NCBI RefSeq assembly: GCF_000972705.2
Contig: NZ_LATL02000301.1
Span: 1-64,000, forward strand
From: Limnoraphis robusta CS-951
GTDB lineage: Bacteria > Cyanobacteriota > Cyanobacteriia > Cyanobacteriales > Microcoleaceae
DNA: 64,000 nucleotides
Direction: 5' to 3'
The notes under the pieces are model-generated. The model searched no databases, had not been told where the DNA came from, and saw nothing but the letters and a program-made list of their open reading frames with translations. The position numbers were made by a program, and so were the translations under genes. How positions within the stretch are numbered: the first letter of the stretch is position 1; every line of letters begins with the position of its first letter. Positions 8,890 to 18,984 of this stretch are shown in pieces.

Positions 8890-10265
8890 TAATCCGACGG
8901 GAAGTCCCCCACCATATCTGTACTCAGATTGGTGGTGGGATGAAAGTCGGGGAAAACGGAGGAACGTAGTTTTCCAAGTCTTGATCTAGTTACTGCTTTG
9001 TGTATAATGCAGTAAGGAGGTATTAAGATGCTACATAAAGCGGTCAAGACTCGACTTTATCCAACACCAAATCAGCAGGTATTGCTGTCTCAGCACTTTG
9101 GTTGTGCTAGATGGTGGTGGAATTACGGTCTAAATAAGTCAATCGAAACTTATAAAGAAACGGGAAAAAGCCTTGGTCAGGCAGCACTTAATGCCTTCTT
9201 ACCAAAACTCAAAAAAGCGAAAGAAACGATATGGTTGTCTGAATGCTATAGCCAAGTTTTGCAAGCAACGACGCTCAATCTAACAACAGCCTACAAAAAC
9301 TTTTTTGCAGGACGTGCTAGGTTCCCTCGTTACAAGTCGAAGCATGGTAAACAGTCAATTCAGTATCCTCAAAACGTCAAAGTGCTGGATGGATTTGTCC
9401 AGTTCCCTGGCAAAGTTGGGAAAGTTAAAGCCAAATTACACAGGGATATAGAAGGAAAAATAAAGACTGTAACAGTTAGTCTAGACCCATCAGGTAAATA
9501 TTTTGCGTCGATATTAACTGAAATCGAAGGTGAGAATCCTCCGTGTTCAACAGAGGGTAAGATAATTGGGGTTGACTTAGGATTAACTCATTTTGCTATC
9601 ACCAGTGACGGCAATAAAGTATCTAAGTATGGCAGCCCCAGACACCTGGCTAAACATGAGAAGAATCTCAAACGCAAGCAACAGAAGCTAGCTAGAAAAC
9701 AAAAAGGGAGTAATTCAAGGAATAAAGCGAGAAAAACTGTAGCCAGAGTGTACGAACGGGTAACAAAATCCCGTCAGGATTTTCTACATAAGTTATCAAG
9801 AAAACTCGTCAATGAAAACCAAGTTGTCGTAGTAGAAAATCTTCATGTCAAAGGCATGGTACGCAATCACAATTTAGCCAAAGCTATTTCTGATGCAGGA
9901 TGGGGAACATTTACCAATTTTTTAGCCTATAAACTAGAACGCAAAGGCGGGAAGTTGATAGAGATTGACCGATGGTTCCCCAGTTCAAAACTTTGCTCTA
10001 ACTGCTATTATCAGATTGATAATTTACCGCTTGATATTAGAGAGTGGATTTGTCCCAATTGCGGTACTCGTCACGACCGTGATGGTAATGCAGCAACGAA
10101 TATTAGAGCGGAAGGCATCAGAATACTACAAACGGATGGAACAGCCGTTTCTGCTAATGGAGGGGAAGTAAGACCAAAGTTGGGACGTAAGTCCGTTCTG
10201 AGGCATTCCCCCACGATATTAGAAGCCGACACTACAATCGCTTCGATTTAGTGTTGGTAGTTCAC
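8890..10265 (+). mobile_element. IS200/IS605-type element carrying only tnpB
   Basis: A tnpB-only (IS1341-like) element. Left-end hairpin 8909-8935: CCACCA and ATCTG pair with CAGAT and TGGTGG around TACT, with one bulged T. Right-end hairpin 10226-10257: CCGACACTA pairs with TAGTGTTGG and AATCG with CGATT around CTT; it contains the tnpB stop codon. The element probably ends in GTTCAC near 10265, by analogy with the element at 43791. The left boundary next to the stop codon of the cNMP-domain gene is approximate. No tnpA is present, so movement would need a transposase from elsewhere. Confidence 0.75.
9028..10251 (+). CDS. tnpB: TnpB RNA-guided endonuclease (IS605 OrfB)
   Basis: A complete 407-aa TnpB, the compact RuvC nuclease that uses an RNA from the transposon end as guide. 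Residues seen: RuvC Asp in IGVDLGLTHFAI, Glu in VVVENLHVKGM, the four-cysteine zinc ribbon CSNC...CPNC, and the final Asp in RHDRDGNAATNI. The N-terminal helix-turn-helix region RLYPTPNQQVLLSQHFGCARW is typical. An AAGGAGGT-like ribosome site precedes the ATG. It is oriented with the surrounding sugar genes and separates glgP and the cNMP-domain gene from pfkA. No frameshift is seen, so the protein should be functional. Confidence 0.92.
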   Translation: MLHKAVKTRLYPTPNQQVLLSQHFGCARWWWNYGLNKSIETYKETGKSLGQAALNAFLPKLKKAKETIWLSECYSQVLQATTLNLTTAYKNFFAGRARFPRYKSKHGKQSIQYPQNVKVLDGFVQFPGKVGKVKAKLHRDIEGKIKTVTVSLDPSGKYFASILTEIEGENPPCSTEGKIIGVDLGLTHFAITSDGNKVSKYGSPRHLAKHEKNLKRKQQKLARKQKGSNSRNKARKTVARVYERVTKSRQDFLHKLSRKLVNENQVVVVENLHVKGMVRNHNLAKAISDAGWGTFTNFLAYKLERKGGKLIEIDRWFPSSKLCSNCYYQIDNLPLDIREWICPNCGTRHDRDGNAATNIRAEGIRILQTDGTAVSANGGEVRPKLGRKSVLRHSPTILEADTTIASI

Positions 10266-10345
10266 GTTACTGGTCACTGTTAGGGGCGGGTTTATATCAG
10301 TTGTAAATTTGTGGCATAAATTTCTACGGAGGCGCGCCCCTACGC

Positions 10346-11479
10346 TCACTGGTCACTATAAACTGTCTCTCCAGTTCCTACAGATCGCGCTATGGGTTCG
10401 ACGATCGCAGTTTCTTCGCCGATATAGATGTCCAGCGATCGCGCGGTTTCGGCCCAAAAACCCTTCGGATCGACGAGTCGCGGACTGTCAGCAAACACAT
10501 CATCTAAAGGAACCGTGACAATGCTATCGTTATGCCAAGCCACCATCACACCGTAGTTTTCGCTCGCTACCAAGTCAACGGCATATTTCCCGAAACCTGT
10601 GGCAATTAACCGATCTAACGCCGAAGGTGCGCCCCCCCGTTGCACATGACCTAAAACGGTGACACGGGTTTCTACGCCCACTCGTTGTTCAATTTCTGTG
10701 GCAATATATTCACCAATGCCTCGCAGTCGCACTTCTCCCAAGGCGTCTTTGTAATATCTGCCCTCACCTTCTGCGGTTTTTGCCCCTTCTGCGACGACAA
10801 CAATGGCGAATTTACGTCCACACAGGGTTCGCAGGTGTTGAATTTGTTTGCATAGACTGTCGAGGGAGTAGGGAATTTCTGGAATTAAAATGGCATCGGC
10901 ACCGCCCACAATACCGGAATGCAGGGCTAAATGTCCGGTAGTGCGTCCCATGACTTCGACAACCATGACGCGATCATGGCTGGCTGCCGTGTAGCTGAGG
11001 CGATCTAAGGCATCTAAAATCGTAGAAACGGCGGAATTAAAGCCGATGGAGAGGACGGTATGGGCGACGTCGTTATCAATGGTTTTGGGAACTGCGACTA
11101 AATTCCAGTTTCCCCGTCGGGCGAGGTTTTGCAGCAGGGCTAAACTGCCATCTCCGCCGATCGCAATTAACGCATCGAGTTCTAAGTCGTGATAGCCTGC
11201 TATAATTTCTGCGGATTGAGCTTCTGTGTGGCCTTTGTTGAGTGAACCTAAGATGCTACCTCCCATACTGAGTAAAGGATCGGTTCCGTGTCGTTCGATG
11301 CCATACTGATTCAAAACAACGCTTTTGCGTTCGAGTAGTCCCTGAGTGGCGTAGGGAATGCCCCGCACTTCCCAGTTGTATTGTGTAGTCGCGTAACTCA
11401 CGACGGCGCGAATCACTGCATTTAACCCTGGGCAATCTCCGCCACTGGTAAGAATGCCAATTCGTTTGCGTTGATTCAT
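10346..11479 (-). CDS. pfkA: 6-phosphofructokinase
   Basis: Phosphorylates fructose 6-phosphate to fructose 1,6-bisphosphate. Motifs: RIGILTSGGDCPGLNA, ALIAIGGDGSLAL, VPKTIDNDV, VVEVMGRTTGHLAL, LGHVQRGGAPSALDR. The family residue that separates ATP from PPi use is Gly in GGDGS (ATP type), whereas the PKTIDND lysine is the one usual in PPi types, so this is a mixed signature and the phosphate donor is not settled by sequence. The ATG at 11479 is preferred; a TTG at 11494 in frame is an alternative giving five more residues. Divergent from the GAPDH gene. Confidence 0.93.
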   Translation of the reverse strand: MNQRKRIGILTSGGDCPGLNAVIRAVVSYATTQYNWEVRGIPYATQGLLERKSVVLNQYGIERHGTDPLLSMGGSILGSLNKGHTEAQSAEIIAGYHDLELDALIAIGGDGSLALLQNLARRGNWNLVAVPKTIDNDVAHTVLSIGFNSAVSTILDALDRLSYTAASHDRVMVVEVMGRTTGHLALHSGIVGGADAILIPEIPYSLDSLCKQIQHLRTLCGRKFAIVVVAEGAKTAEGEGRYYKDALGEVRLRGIGEYIATEIEQRVGVETRVTVLGHVQRGGAPSALDRLIATGFGKYAVDLVASENYGVMVAWHNDSIVTVPLDDVFADSPRLVDPKGFWAETARSLDIYIGEETAIVEPIARSVGTGETVYSDQ

Positions 11480-12867
<1,388 letters not shown>

Positions 12868-12876
12868 ATGATTCTG

Positions 12877-12930
12877 GAGGGAAAATTGAGAAGACAAAAG
12901 CTGAAAATTTATTTGATTCTCTTTTCCCTC
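12877..12930 (+). terminator. Inverted repeat after gap1
   Basis: GAGGGAAAA and TTTTCCCTC are perfect inverted copies about 36 bases apart, beginning 10 bases after the stop. The interior also pairs in part (TTGAGAA with TTCTC). Probable transcript end. Confidence 0.5.
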
Positions 12931-13072
12931 TTGAAAGTTAGCCAATGATCAAAGCCGATCAATTGCTCAAAAAAATATGAAACGAAAGTCAATATCCTGA
13001 AGTTGAGAACCCGCGATCGCGCCAATCCGATTAAACTCTAAATAATCCTCTTGTTGTCTTTCATCTCAAACT

Positions 13073-13435
13073 ATGTCCGAACTTCCCCCACTCAACACTG
13101 ATACGATTTGGGCTATCCTGAACGAAGAACTCGATGATGGGACTGTTAATCAACTGGTTTGGTATTATTTGGGTTATCGCTACAACTCAGACACCCAAAA
13201 ATGGGATATTACCACAGTTGAACCCACTTGGCAAGAGGAGTATCCCGAACCTCCTGATTTTATCGATAGTCGTCCTGCAACTGTGAAACTGACTCGTTCT
13301 ATCCCCAAAGAACATAAACAATTACTCAAAGAACAATTAGGGTTTACCGGATACAAAGTCGGTGAGTTCACCCCCGCCCAAGCCCGTCGCGCCACAGCCG
13401 CTAATTGGCTATTACACAAAATGCAGCCCGCCTAA
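13073..13435 (+). CDS. DUF1823-like cyanobacterial protein, 120 aa
   Basis: A small acidic soluble protein: an N-terminal LNTDTIWAILNEELDDGTVNQLVWYYLGYRY stretch, an acidic proline-rich middle, and a C-terminal RRATAANWLLHKMQ helix. This pattern resembles the DUF1823 family, confined largely to cyanobacteria, whose function is unknown. No membrane segment or signal is visible. It stands alone between gap1 and a repeat-rich spacer. Confidence 0.65.
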   Translation: MSELPPLNTDTIWAILNEELDDGTVNQLVWYYLGYRYNSDTQKWDITTVEPTWQEEYPEPPDFIDSRPATVKLTRSIPKEHKQLLKEQLGFTGYKVGEFTPAQARRATAANWLLHKMQPA

Positions 13436-13505
13436 ACAGTGAAAAGGTTACAGGGTTCCGGGGGTTCCCGGGGAGATCACAAACAAACTGATAACTGATA
13501 ACTGA

Positions 13506-13633
13506 TATAGCGCTTCGCACTGGTATATTTACAAACGCACCGAAGGAAGAAAAGCCAAAAGCCTCACTATACCAAGCTTTTTCCCGCCTCTTGCCTCTTG
13601 CCTTTTGCCTCTTGCCTTGCGCGAAGCGCTATA
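13506..13633. mobile_element. MITE-like element with 13-bp terminal inverted repeats
   Basis: TATAGCGCTTCGC at 13506-13518 is exactly inverted as GCGAAGCGCTATA at 13621-13633, giving a 128-base unit without an open gene. The copies are flanked by related TAACTGATA sequence on both sides. The interior includes a low-complexity run made of repeated CTTGCCT/TTTGCCT words. This is the form of a non-autonomous miniature element. It lies in the 388-base gap between the DUF1823-like gene and clpC. Confidence 0.6.
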
Positions 13634-13823
13634 ACTGATAACTGTTTCTGAGCCGTTCGGTAGATTACGGGTCTCCTCACTGTATCCTAGTCTAAAATAA
13701 CGGTAGAGTAAAAATAACGAACAAGTACACAAAAATTTACATCGGTCAGATTTTAAAACCCGCTCTGATCTAGCAACTCCGAATAGGAGAAGCCACAAGC
13801 TCTATAGGTGGAATCGAAAAATC

Positions 13824-16310
13824 ATGTTTGAATACTTTTCAGATAAAGCGATTAAGGTGGTGATGCTGTCTCAAGAAGAGGCACGTCGCTTAGGACACAA
13901 CTTTGTCGGTACGGAACAACTACTGTTAGGGATTCTGGGAGAAGGAACCAGTGTCGCGGCTAAACTGTTGTCCGATAGAGGTGTCACCCTCGAAGACGCA
14001 CGGCGAGAAGTCGAATCAATCATTGGACGAGGTTCGGGCTTTATCCCCGCAGAAATTCCCTTTACACCCCGAGCCAAGCGGGTTTTTGAAAGTTCGCTGC
14101 AAGAAGCTCGTCAACTGGGAAACAACTATATCGGTTCAGAACACATCTTACTTGGATTATTGCAGGACGAAGAAGGAGTCGCCGCAAAAGTTATAGAAAA
14201 TTTTAGCATTGACCGAGGCAAACTCCGCACGGACATCATTAAAGCCTTGGGTGAGGAAAATGCCGCCTCGGTTTCATCAGGGGGTCGTGCTTCAGGAAAC
14301 AAACGCACCGTTACTCTCGATGAATTTGGCACCAATTTAACTAAATTAGCAGCCGAAGGCAAACTCGATCCCGTTGTAGGTCGGGAACGGGAAATTGAAC
14401 GGGTGATCCAAATCTTGGGACGTCGCACCAAAAGTAATCCCGTATTAGTCGGTGAACCCGGTGTGGGAAAAACCGCGATCGCTGAAGGGTTAGCCCAACG
14501 GATCGTTCAAGAAGATATTCCTGAGATCTTAGCCGACAAACAAGTGATTAGCTTGGATATGGGGTCGCTGGTTGCAGGAACTCGGTTTAGAGGCGAATTT
14601 GAAGAACGACTCAAAAAGATCGTTGAAGAAATTCGCTCGGCTGGAAATATTATCCTAGTCATTGACGAAATTCACACCATTGTCGGAGCGGGTGCCATAG
14701 AAGGCAGCATGGACGCTGCTAATATGATGAAACCCGCCCTAGCACGGGGCGAATTGCAGTGTTTGGGTGCAACCACCCTCGATGAATACCGCAAGCATAT
14801 CGAACGAGATGCAGCCCTAGAACGACGGTTCCAGCCTGTGATGGTGGGTGAACCCAGTGTTGAAGATACCGTTGAAATTCTGTTTGGTTTGCGTCCAGCT
14901 TATGAGCAACACCATCGCTTAACCATCTCCGATCAAGCCTTGTACGCCGCAGCAACATTATCCCATCGTTACATTAGCGATCGCTTCTTACCCGATAAAG
15001 CCATTGATTTAATTGACGAAGCGGGTTCTCGTGTGCGGGTGATGAACTCTAAACCCTCGCCTGAAACTCAAGAACTCAAGCGGGAATTGTCTAATATTAT
15101 CGGTCAAAAAGAAGATGCGGTGAAAGCTCAGGACTTTGAGAAAGCCGGAAAATTACGCGATCGCGAAATCGAACTCAAAGATCAAATCGAAGCGATTGTT
15201 AAACAAAAAGACAGTAGCAAACCTGATCGCCAACTGATTGTTGACGAAGAAGATATTGCTGAAATATTAGCCGCTTGGACGAGTATTCCCGTTAGCAAAC
15301 TCACCGAGTCTGAGTCTCAAAAACTGTTAAACATGGAAGAGACTCTCCATCAGCGCCTGATTGGTCAAGATGAAGCCGTTAGCGCGGTTTCACGGGCGAT
15401 TCGACGGGCGCGAGTGGGCTTGAAGAACCCTAACCGTCCGATTGCCAGTTTCGTCTTCTCAGGGCCGACTGGAGTGGGTAAAACTGAGTTAACTAAAGCC
15501 TTGGCTGGCTATTTCTTCGGTTCAGAAGAAGCGATGATTCGCTTAGATATGTCCGAATATATGGAACGTCATACGGTGTCGAAGTTAATTGGTTCACCGC
15601 CTGGATATGTGGGTTTTGATGAAGGCGGACAATTAACCGAAGCAGTGCGGCGTCGTCCTTACACGGTGGTGTTGTTTGACGAGATTGAAAAAGCACACCC
15701 CGATGTGTTTAATATGTTGCTGCAAATTCTCGAAGACGGACGGTTAACGGATGCCAAAGGACGCACCGTAAGCTTCAAGAATACCTTGATTATTATGACC
15801 TCTAATATTGGGTCAAAAGTCATTGAAAAAGGTGGCGGCGGAATTGGTTTTGAATTTGGCGCTCCCGGAGAAGATTTGCAGTATACTCGCATTCGGAACT
15901 TGGTGAATGAAGAATTGAAGCAATATTTCCGTCCTGAATTTCTCAATCGTTTGGATGAAATTATTGTTTTCCGTCAATTACAACGGGAAGAAATTCGTCA
16001 AATTGCCGATATTATGCTGCGGGAAGTCTTCAAGCGTTTGGGTGAAAAAGGCATGACGATTGAAGTCACTGAGAAATTCAAAGAACATCTGATCCAAGTG
16101 GGTTATGATCCGAGCTACGGTGCCAGACCGATGCGCCGGGCGGTGATGAGTCTGTTAGAAGATGCGTTAGCTGAAGCGATGTTATCGGGTATCTTAACAG
16201 AAGGACATCATGCGATCGTTGACATGGATGAGCAAGGAAAGGTTAAAGTTTCTCCTGCTGAACGTCAACCAGAAGATCTCTCAGAGTACGCTGTTACAAC
16301 TCATCGTTAA
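13824..16310 (+). CDS. clpC: ClpC AAA+ protease regulatory ATPase
   Basis: The HSP100 unfoldase that feeds proteins to the ClpP/ClpR peptidase; essential in cyanobacteria and plastids. 828 aa. Two Clp N repeats (about 1-145), the first AAA+ module with GEPGVGKT and [12 protein letters not shown], a UVR segment at about 420-460 ([21 protein letters not shown]), and the second AAA+ module with [31 protein letters not shown] and a C-terminal D2-small domain. The UVR segment distinguishes ClpC from ClpA and ClpB. Monocistronic: a repeat-rich spacer lies before it and a strong terminator after it. Confidence 0.97.
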   Translation: MFEYFSDKAIKVVMLSQEEARRLGHNFVGTEQLLLGILGEGTSVAAKLLSDRGVTLEDARREVESIIGRGSGFIPAEIPFTPRAKRVFESSLQEARQLGNNYIGSEHILLGLLQDEEGVAAKVIENFSIDRGKLRTDIIKALGEENAASVSSGGRASGNKRTVTLDEFGTNLTKLAAEGKLDPVVGREREIERVIQILGRRTKSNPVLVGEPGVGKTAIAEGLAQRIVQEDIPEILADKQVISLDMGSLVAGTRFRGEFEERLKKIVEEIRSAGNIILVIDEIHTIVGAGAIEGSMDAANMMKPALARGELQCLGATTLDEYRKHIERDAALERRFQPVMVGEPSVEDTVEILFGLRPAYEQHHRLTISDQALYAAATLSHRYISDRFLPDKAIDLIDEAGSRVRVMNSKPSPETQELKRELSNIIGQKEDAVKAQDFEKAGKLRDREIELKDQIEAIVKQKDSSKPDRQLIVDEEDIAEILAAWTSIPVSKLTESESQKLLNMEETLHQRLIGQDEAVSAVSRAIRRARVGLKNPNRPIASFVFSGPTGVGKTELTKALAGYFFGSEEAMIRLDMSEYMERHTVSKLIGSPPGYVGFDEGGQLTEAVRRRPYTVVLFDEIEKAHPDVFNMLLQILEDGRLTDAKGRTVSFKNTLIIMTSNIGSKVIEKGGGGIGFEFGAPGEDLQYTRIRNLVNEELKQYFRPEFLNRLDEIIVFRQLQREEIRQIADIMLREVFKRLGEKGMTIEVTEKFKEHLIQVGYDPSYGARPMRRAVMSLLEDALAEAMLSGILTEGHHAIVDMDEQGKVKVSPAERQPEDLSEYAVTTHR

Positions 16311-16334
16311 TTGATCATTCTGAATTAATTTTAG

Positions 16335-16367
16335 GCGACATCTGTACAGGTGTCGCTTATTTTTTTT
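16335..16367 (+). terminator. Rho-independent terminator of clpC
   Basis: GCGACA-T-CTG pairs with CAG-G-TGTCGC, a long GC-rich stem (16335-16356), followed directly by TTATTTTTTTTAAA. It begins 25 bases after the clpC stop, which makes it the clearest intrinsic terminator in the window. Confidence 0.88.
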
Positions 16368-16470
16368 AAATCTATTTCTAGACCTCTGTTTATTGTGGTG
16401 TCCAACAAAAAGCGATCGCCATCAGATATTTCCGTTCCCGCTCAATGCTTCGGCGTTGGTTTGCCAAGGG

Positions 16471-16590
16471 AAACAGCTATTATAGCGGTGTGCGCTCGTA
16501 TGAGGTACGAACCAGAAACCCGGTTTCTAGCAGAAACCGGGTTTCTACCGAATCGGTGTTGTACCTCACAGAACTGAAAACAGCTATTAT
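16471..16590. repeat. Palindromic AGAAACCNGGTTTCT pair framed by direct repeats
   Basis: AGAAACCCGGTTTCT at 16514-16528 and AGAAACCGGGTTTCT at 16532-16546 lie three bases apart. They are framed by GAGGTACGA before and GTACCTC after, and by the direct repeat AAACAGCTATTAT at 16471-16483 and 16578-16590. The whole resembles an inserted small mobile repeat with a duplicated flank. The 388 bases between the clpC terminator and the alcohol dehydrogenase gene hold nothing else I can support. Confidence 0.55.
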
Positions 16591-16755
16591 CATCCTCAAC
16601 TGAAGGATCTTCGCCATCTCCCATCAATCGATTTTCTCCTATAGCAGAGAAAGAGTTGATTAGGACACTGTTTTTCTGTCAAATCCTTTTATGATAAAGG
16701 TTTCAATTCTGTCTCCAGTCTCGGTGTCTCCTGATTTCTGCTATAGCCCTTTCAA

Positions 16756-17922
16756 CTAAGGCTTAAGAACAACTTTAATACAGTTGTCTTTCTTATCCTT
16801 AAAAATCTTGTAGGCGTGAGGAGCATCTTCTAAATTGAGGCGGTGGGTAATGATAAAAGAAGGATCAATTTCGCCGTTTTGAATACGCTCCATCAGGGGA
16901 TGTAGATAACGATGAACGTGAGTTTGTCCGGACTTCAGCGTTAACGCTTTATTAACAACTGCTCCCATCGGCATACTGTCAACAAAACCGCCATAAACAC
17001 CCGGAATAGAAACCGTTCCCCCCTTCCGACAAGCAACGATCGCCTGTCGCAGTGCATGGGGGCGTCCAGTTTCCAGACGAACCGCCTGTTTCACCTTATC
17101 CACCAGCCCCATTGCATCGACACCATGCGCCTCTAAACCCACTGCTTCAATACAGCGATCTGGCCCCCGTCCGCCTGTCATTTCCTTCAAGGCTTCTCCG
17201 GCATCAACCTCTTCAAAGTTGATAATCTCAGCACCAGCCTCTTGTGCCAATTGTAAACGTTCCGGTACACAGTCAATCGCGATCACCCGTTCCGCCCCCA
17301 ACATTAAGGCGCTGCGAATGGAAAACTGTCCAACCGGGCCGCATCCCCAAACCGCCACCGTATCGCCCGGTTCAATATCGCAGTTTTCTGCTGCCATATA
17401 ACCTGTAGGAAAAATATCGGTTAAAAAGAGAACTTGTTCATCGCTCAAACCATCGGGAACTTTCATCGGCCCAACATCGGCAAACGGTACACGGGCATAT
17501 TCCGCTTGTCCGCCTGCGTAGCCTCCCAACAAATGAGAATAACCATAGATACCAGAGGGAGAATGGCCGTACATCTTCTCAACCATCCAACTATTCGGGT
17601 TTGTATTATCACAAAGTGACCATAAATCCCGCTTACAGAAGAAACAACTCCCACAAGAAATCGTAAAAGGCACAACAACGCGATCGCCAATTTTCAGCTT
17701 TTTCACATTGGGGCCAACTTCAACCACTTCTCCCATAAATTCATGGCCTAAAATATCTCCCGATTTCATCGTGGGAATATAGCCATCGTAAAGGTGCAAA
17801 TCTGATCCACAAATGGCTGTTGAAGTGATTTTAATAATGGCATCACTGGGATTCAAAATACTAGGATCGGGAACCGTATCAACCCGAACATCGTGGGTGC
17901 CGTGCCAACAAACTGCTTTCAT
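16756..17922 (-). CDS. Zinc-dependent alcohol/formaldehyde-type dehydrogenase
   Basis: A 388-aa medium-chain dehydrogenase. Catalytic zinc site: [10 protein letters not shown] and [12 protein letters not shown]. Structural zinc site: [15 protein letters not shown] with four cysteines. NAD-binding motif: [17 protein letters not shown]. The order and the insert resemble glutathione-independent formaldehyde dehydrogenase-like and threonine dehydrogenase-like enzymes (FdhA-like subfamily); the substrate is unknown. The start is placed at the ATG giving [14 protein letters not shown], with a GGAGAAAAGAG ribosome region; the upstream in-frame extension of 19 residues has no family likeness. It shares strand with the SRPBCC gene 233 bases upstream. 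Confidence 0.85.
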   Translation of the reverse strand: MKAVCWHGTHDVRVDTVPDPSILNPSDAIIKITSTAICGSDLHLYDGYIPTMKSGDILGHEFMGEVVEVGPNVKKLKIGDRVVVPFTISCGSCFFCKRDLWSLCDNTNPNSWMVEKMYGHSPSGIYGYSHLLGGYAGGQAEYARVPFADVGPMKVPDGLSDEQVLFLTDIFPTGYMAAENCDIEPGDTVAVWGCGPVGQFSIRSALMLGAERVIAIDCVPERLQLAQEAGAEIINFEEVDAGEALKEMTGGRGPDRCIEAVGLEAHGVDAMGLVDKVKQAVRLETGRPHALRQAIVACRKGGTVSIPGVYGGFVDSMPMGAVVNKALTLKSGQTHVHRYLHPLMERIQNGEIDPSFIITHRLNLEDAPHAYKIFKDKKDNCIKVVLKP

Positions 17923-18040
17923 AATCTCTTTTCTCCGTAACTCTAAATCATCGTTTTGTGTGGGGGTGTCTAAAATCAAACTGAGATGAAATCACAAAAA
18001 TCATCCCAGAGAACAGATATCCTAGATCGCTACTTGAATC

Positions 18041-18068
18041 GGGAACAGGGAACAGGGAACAGGCAACA
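18041..18068. repeat. GGGAACA tandem heptamers
   Basis: Three exact GGGAACA units and one GGCAACA unit in tandem, between the dehydrogenase and SRPBCC genes. A short slippage-type repeat. Confidence 0.6.
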
Positions 18069-18155
18069 GCAGACTATGAAAGGATTCTAGGATGTAGAAA
18101 TGTCCTAACCGAATTTTGTACTGCTATAGATCGCAAAATTAGGGGATTTCAAAGA

Positions 18156-18878
18156 TTACGAACCTTGAGACTGCCCTTCGGTGGTGGCAATTTCTCCAGC
18201 TTCCATCAACTGCTTGAAACGACTTAACATCTGACCTAATTGTTGTTCGGGTTCAGCACCAAATAACTTGGCAATATTGGCTGTCATCGCACCGCCAGGG
18301 GGGTTGTATTCCATCACAACTTTTACCTCTGTTCCCCGGCCGCCTGTTGCCGGACGAAACCGCACAAACCCGGAATGATCGATATCAGCACCCTCAACGG
18401 AAGTCCAAGCAATCAACTCGTTCAGGCAATCATTGACAACGAGGGCATCCCATTCGATAGGAGTATCGATAACAGGGGTTTTAGCAACCCAGTGAGAGCG
18501 TTGATCGTCGTAAACGGTAACGGACTGAAGGTAATCAGTAAAGGTGGGTAAATTCTCAAAATTGCGCCAATAGTTGTAAAGTTCTTCGGCAGGTTTATCG
18601 ATGATCACGGTTTTCTCAACACTGATGCGCTGGTCTTTATTCGCTTCTGTCGCCTCATCGAGTTTCTGCTGCACTTGCTTGACGGTGCTTTGATTTTTTG
18701 CCCCTTGGAAGACCAAACCGCCCCCAACTAAGGACATGAGTATACCCCGAAGCGATCGCTGTTTTAAGCCCATCAGCACAAGGGCGCTACCGCCCACCAG
18801 TGAAGCCCAACGTTCGGTATCACCTGCTGTATTTTCGGATGGCTGCTGAGAGCGATTGCTATCAATTATCTTTTCCAT
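18156..18878 (-). CDS. SRPBCC (polyketide cyclase/START-like) membrane protein
   Basis: 240 aa. Residues about 24-65 (RWASLVGGSALVLMGLKQRS, then SLVGGGLVFQGAKN) are a glycine-rich paired hydrophobic segment like DUF2892. Residues about 85-230 form a SRPBCC ligand-binding fold, starting VEKTVIIDKPAEELYNYWRNFENLPTF in parts and ending with a long helix FGAEPEQQLGQMLSRFKQLMEAG. Proteins of this layout are widespread and usually annotated cyclase/dehydrase; the ligand is unknown. It is followed on the same strand by the zinc dehydrogenase, a pairing often seen in stress-related loci, though no operon can be proven here. Confidence 0.8.
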   Translation of the reverse strand: MEKIIDSNRSQQPSENTAGDTERWASLVGGSALVLMGLKQRSLRGILMSLVGGGLVFQGAKNQSTVKQVQQKLDEATEANKDQRISVEKTVIIDKPAEELYNYWRNFENLPTFTDYLQSVTVYDDQRSHWVAKTPVIDTPIEWDALVVNDCLNELIAWTSVEGADIDHSGFVRFRPATGGRGTEVKVVMEYNPPGGAMTANIAKLFGAEPEQQLGQMLSRFKQLMEAGEIATTEGQSQGS

Positions 18879-18984
18879 TTCACTCTACTCAATCAATGTT
18901 GTTGTCAGCATATAAAACTCAGCAGCTCCTGCAATCGCCCGAATGGTAGAAAGATGAAAAAATGGTGCAGCTTTCCTTACCTCA

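Noticed and set aside
13529..13798. Reverse-strand frame of 89 codons before clpC
   Set aside because: It spans the MITE-like repeat and low-complexity sequence, with repetitive residues from the repeat.
16350..16577. Open frame of 75 codons after clpC
   Set aside because: It starts inside the clpC terminator and runs through palindromic repeats; no protein-like composition.
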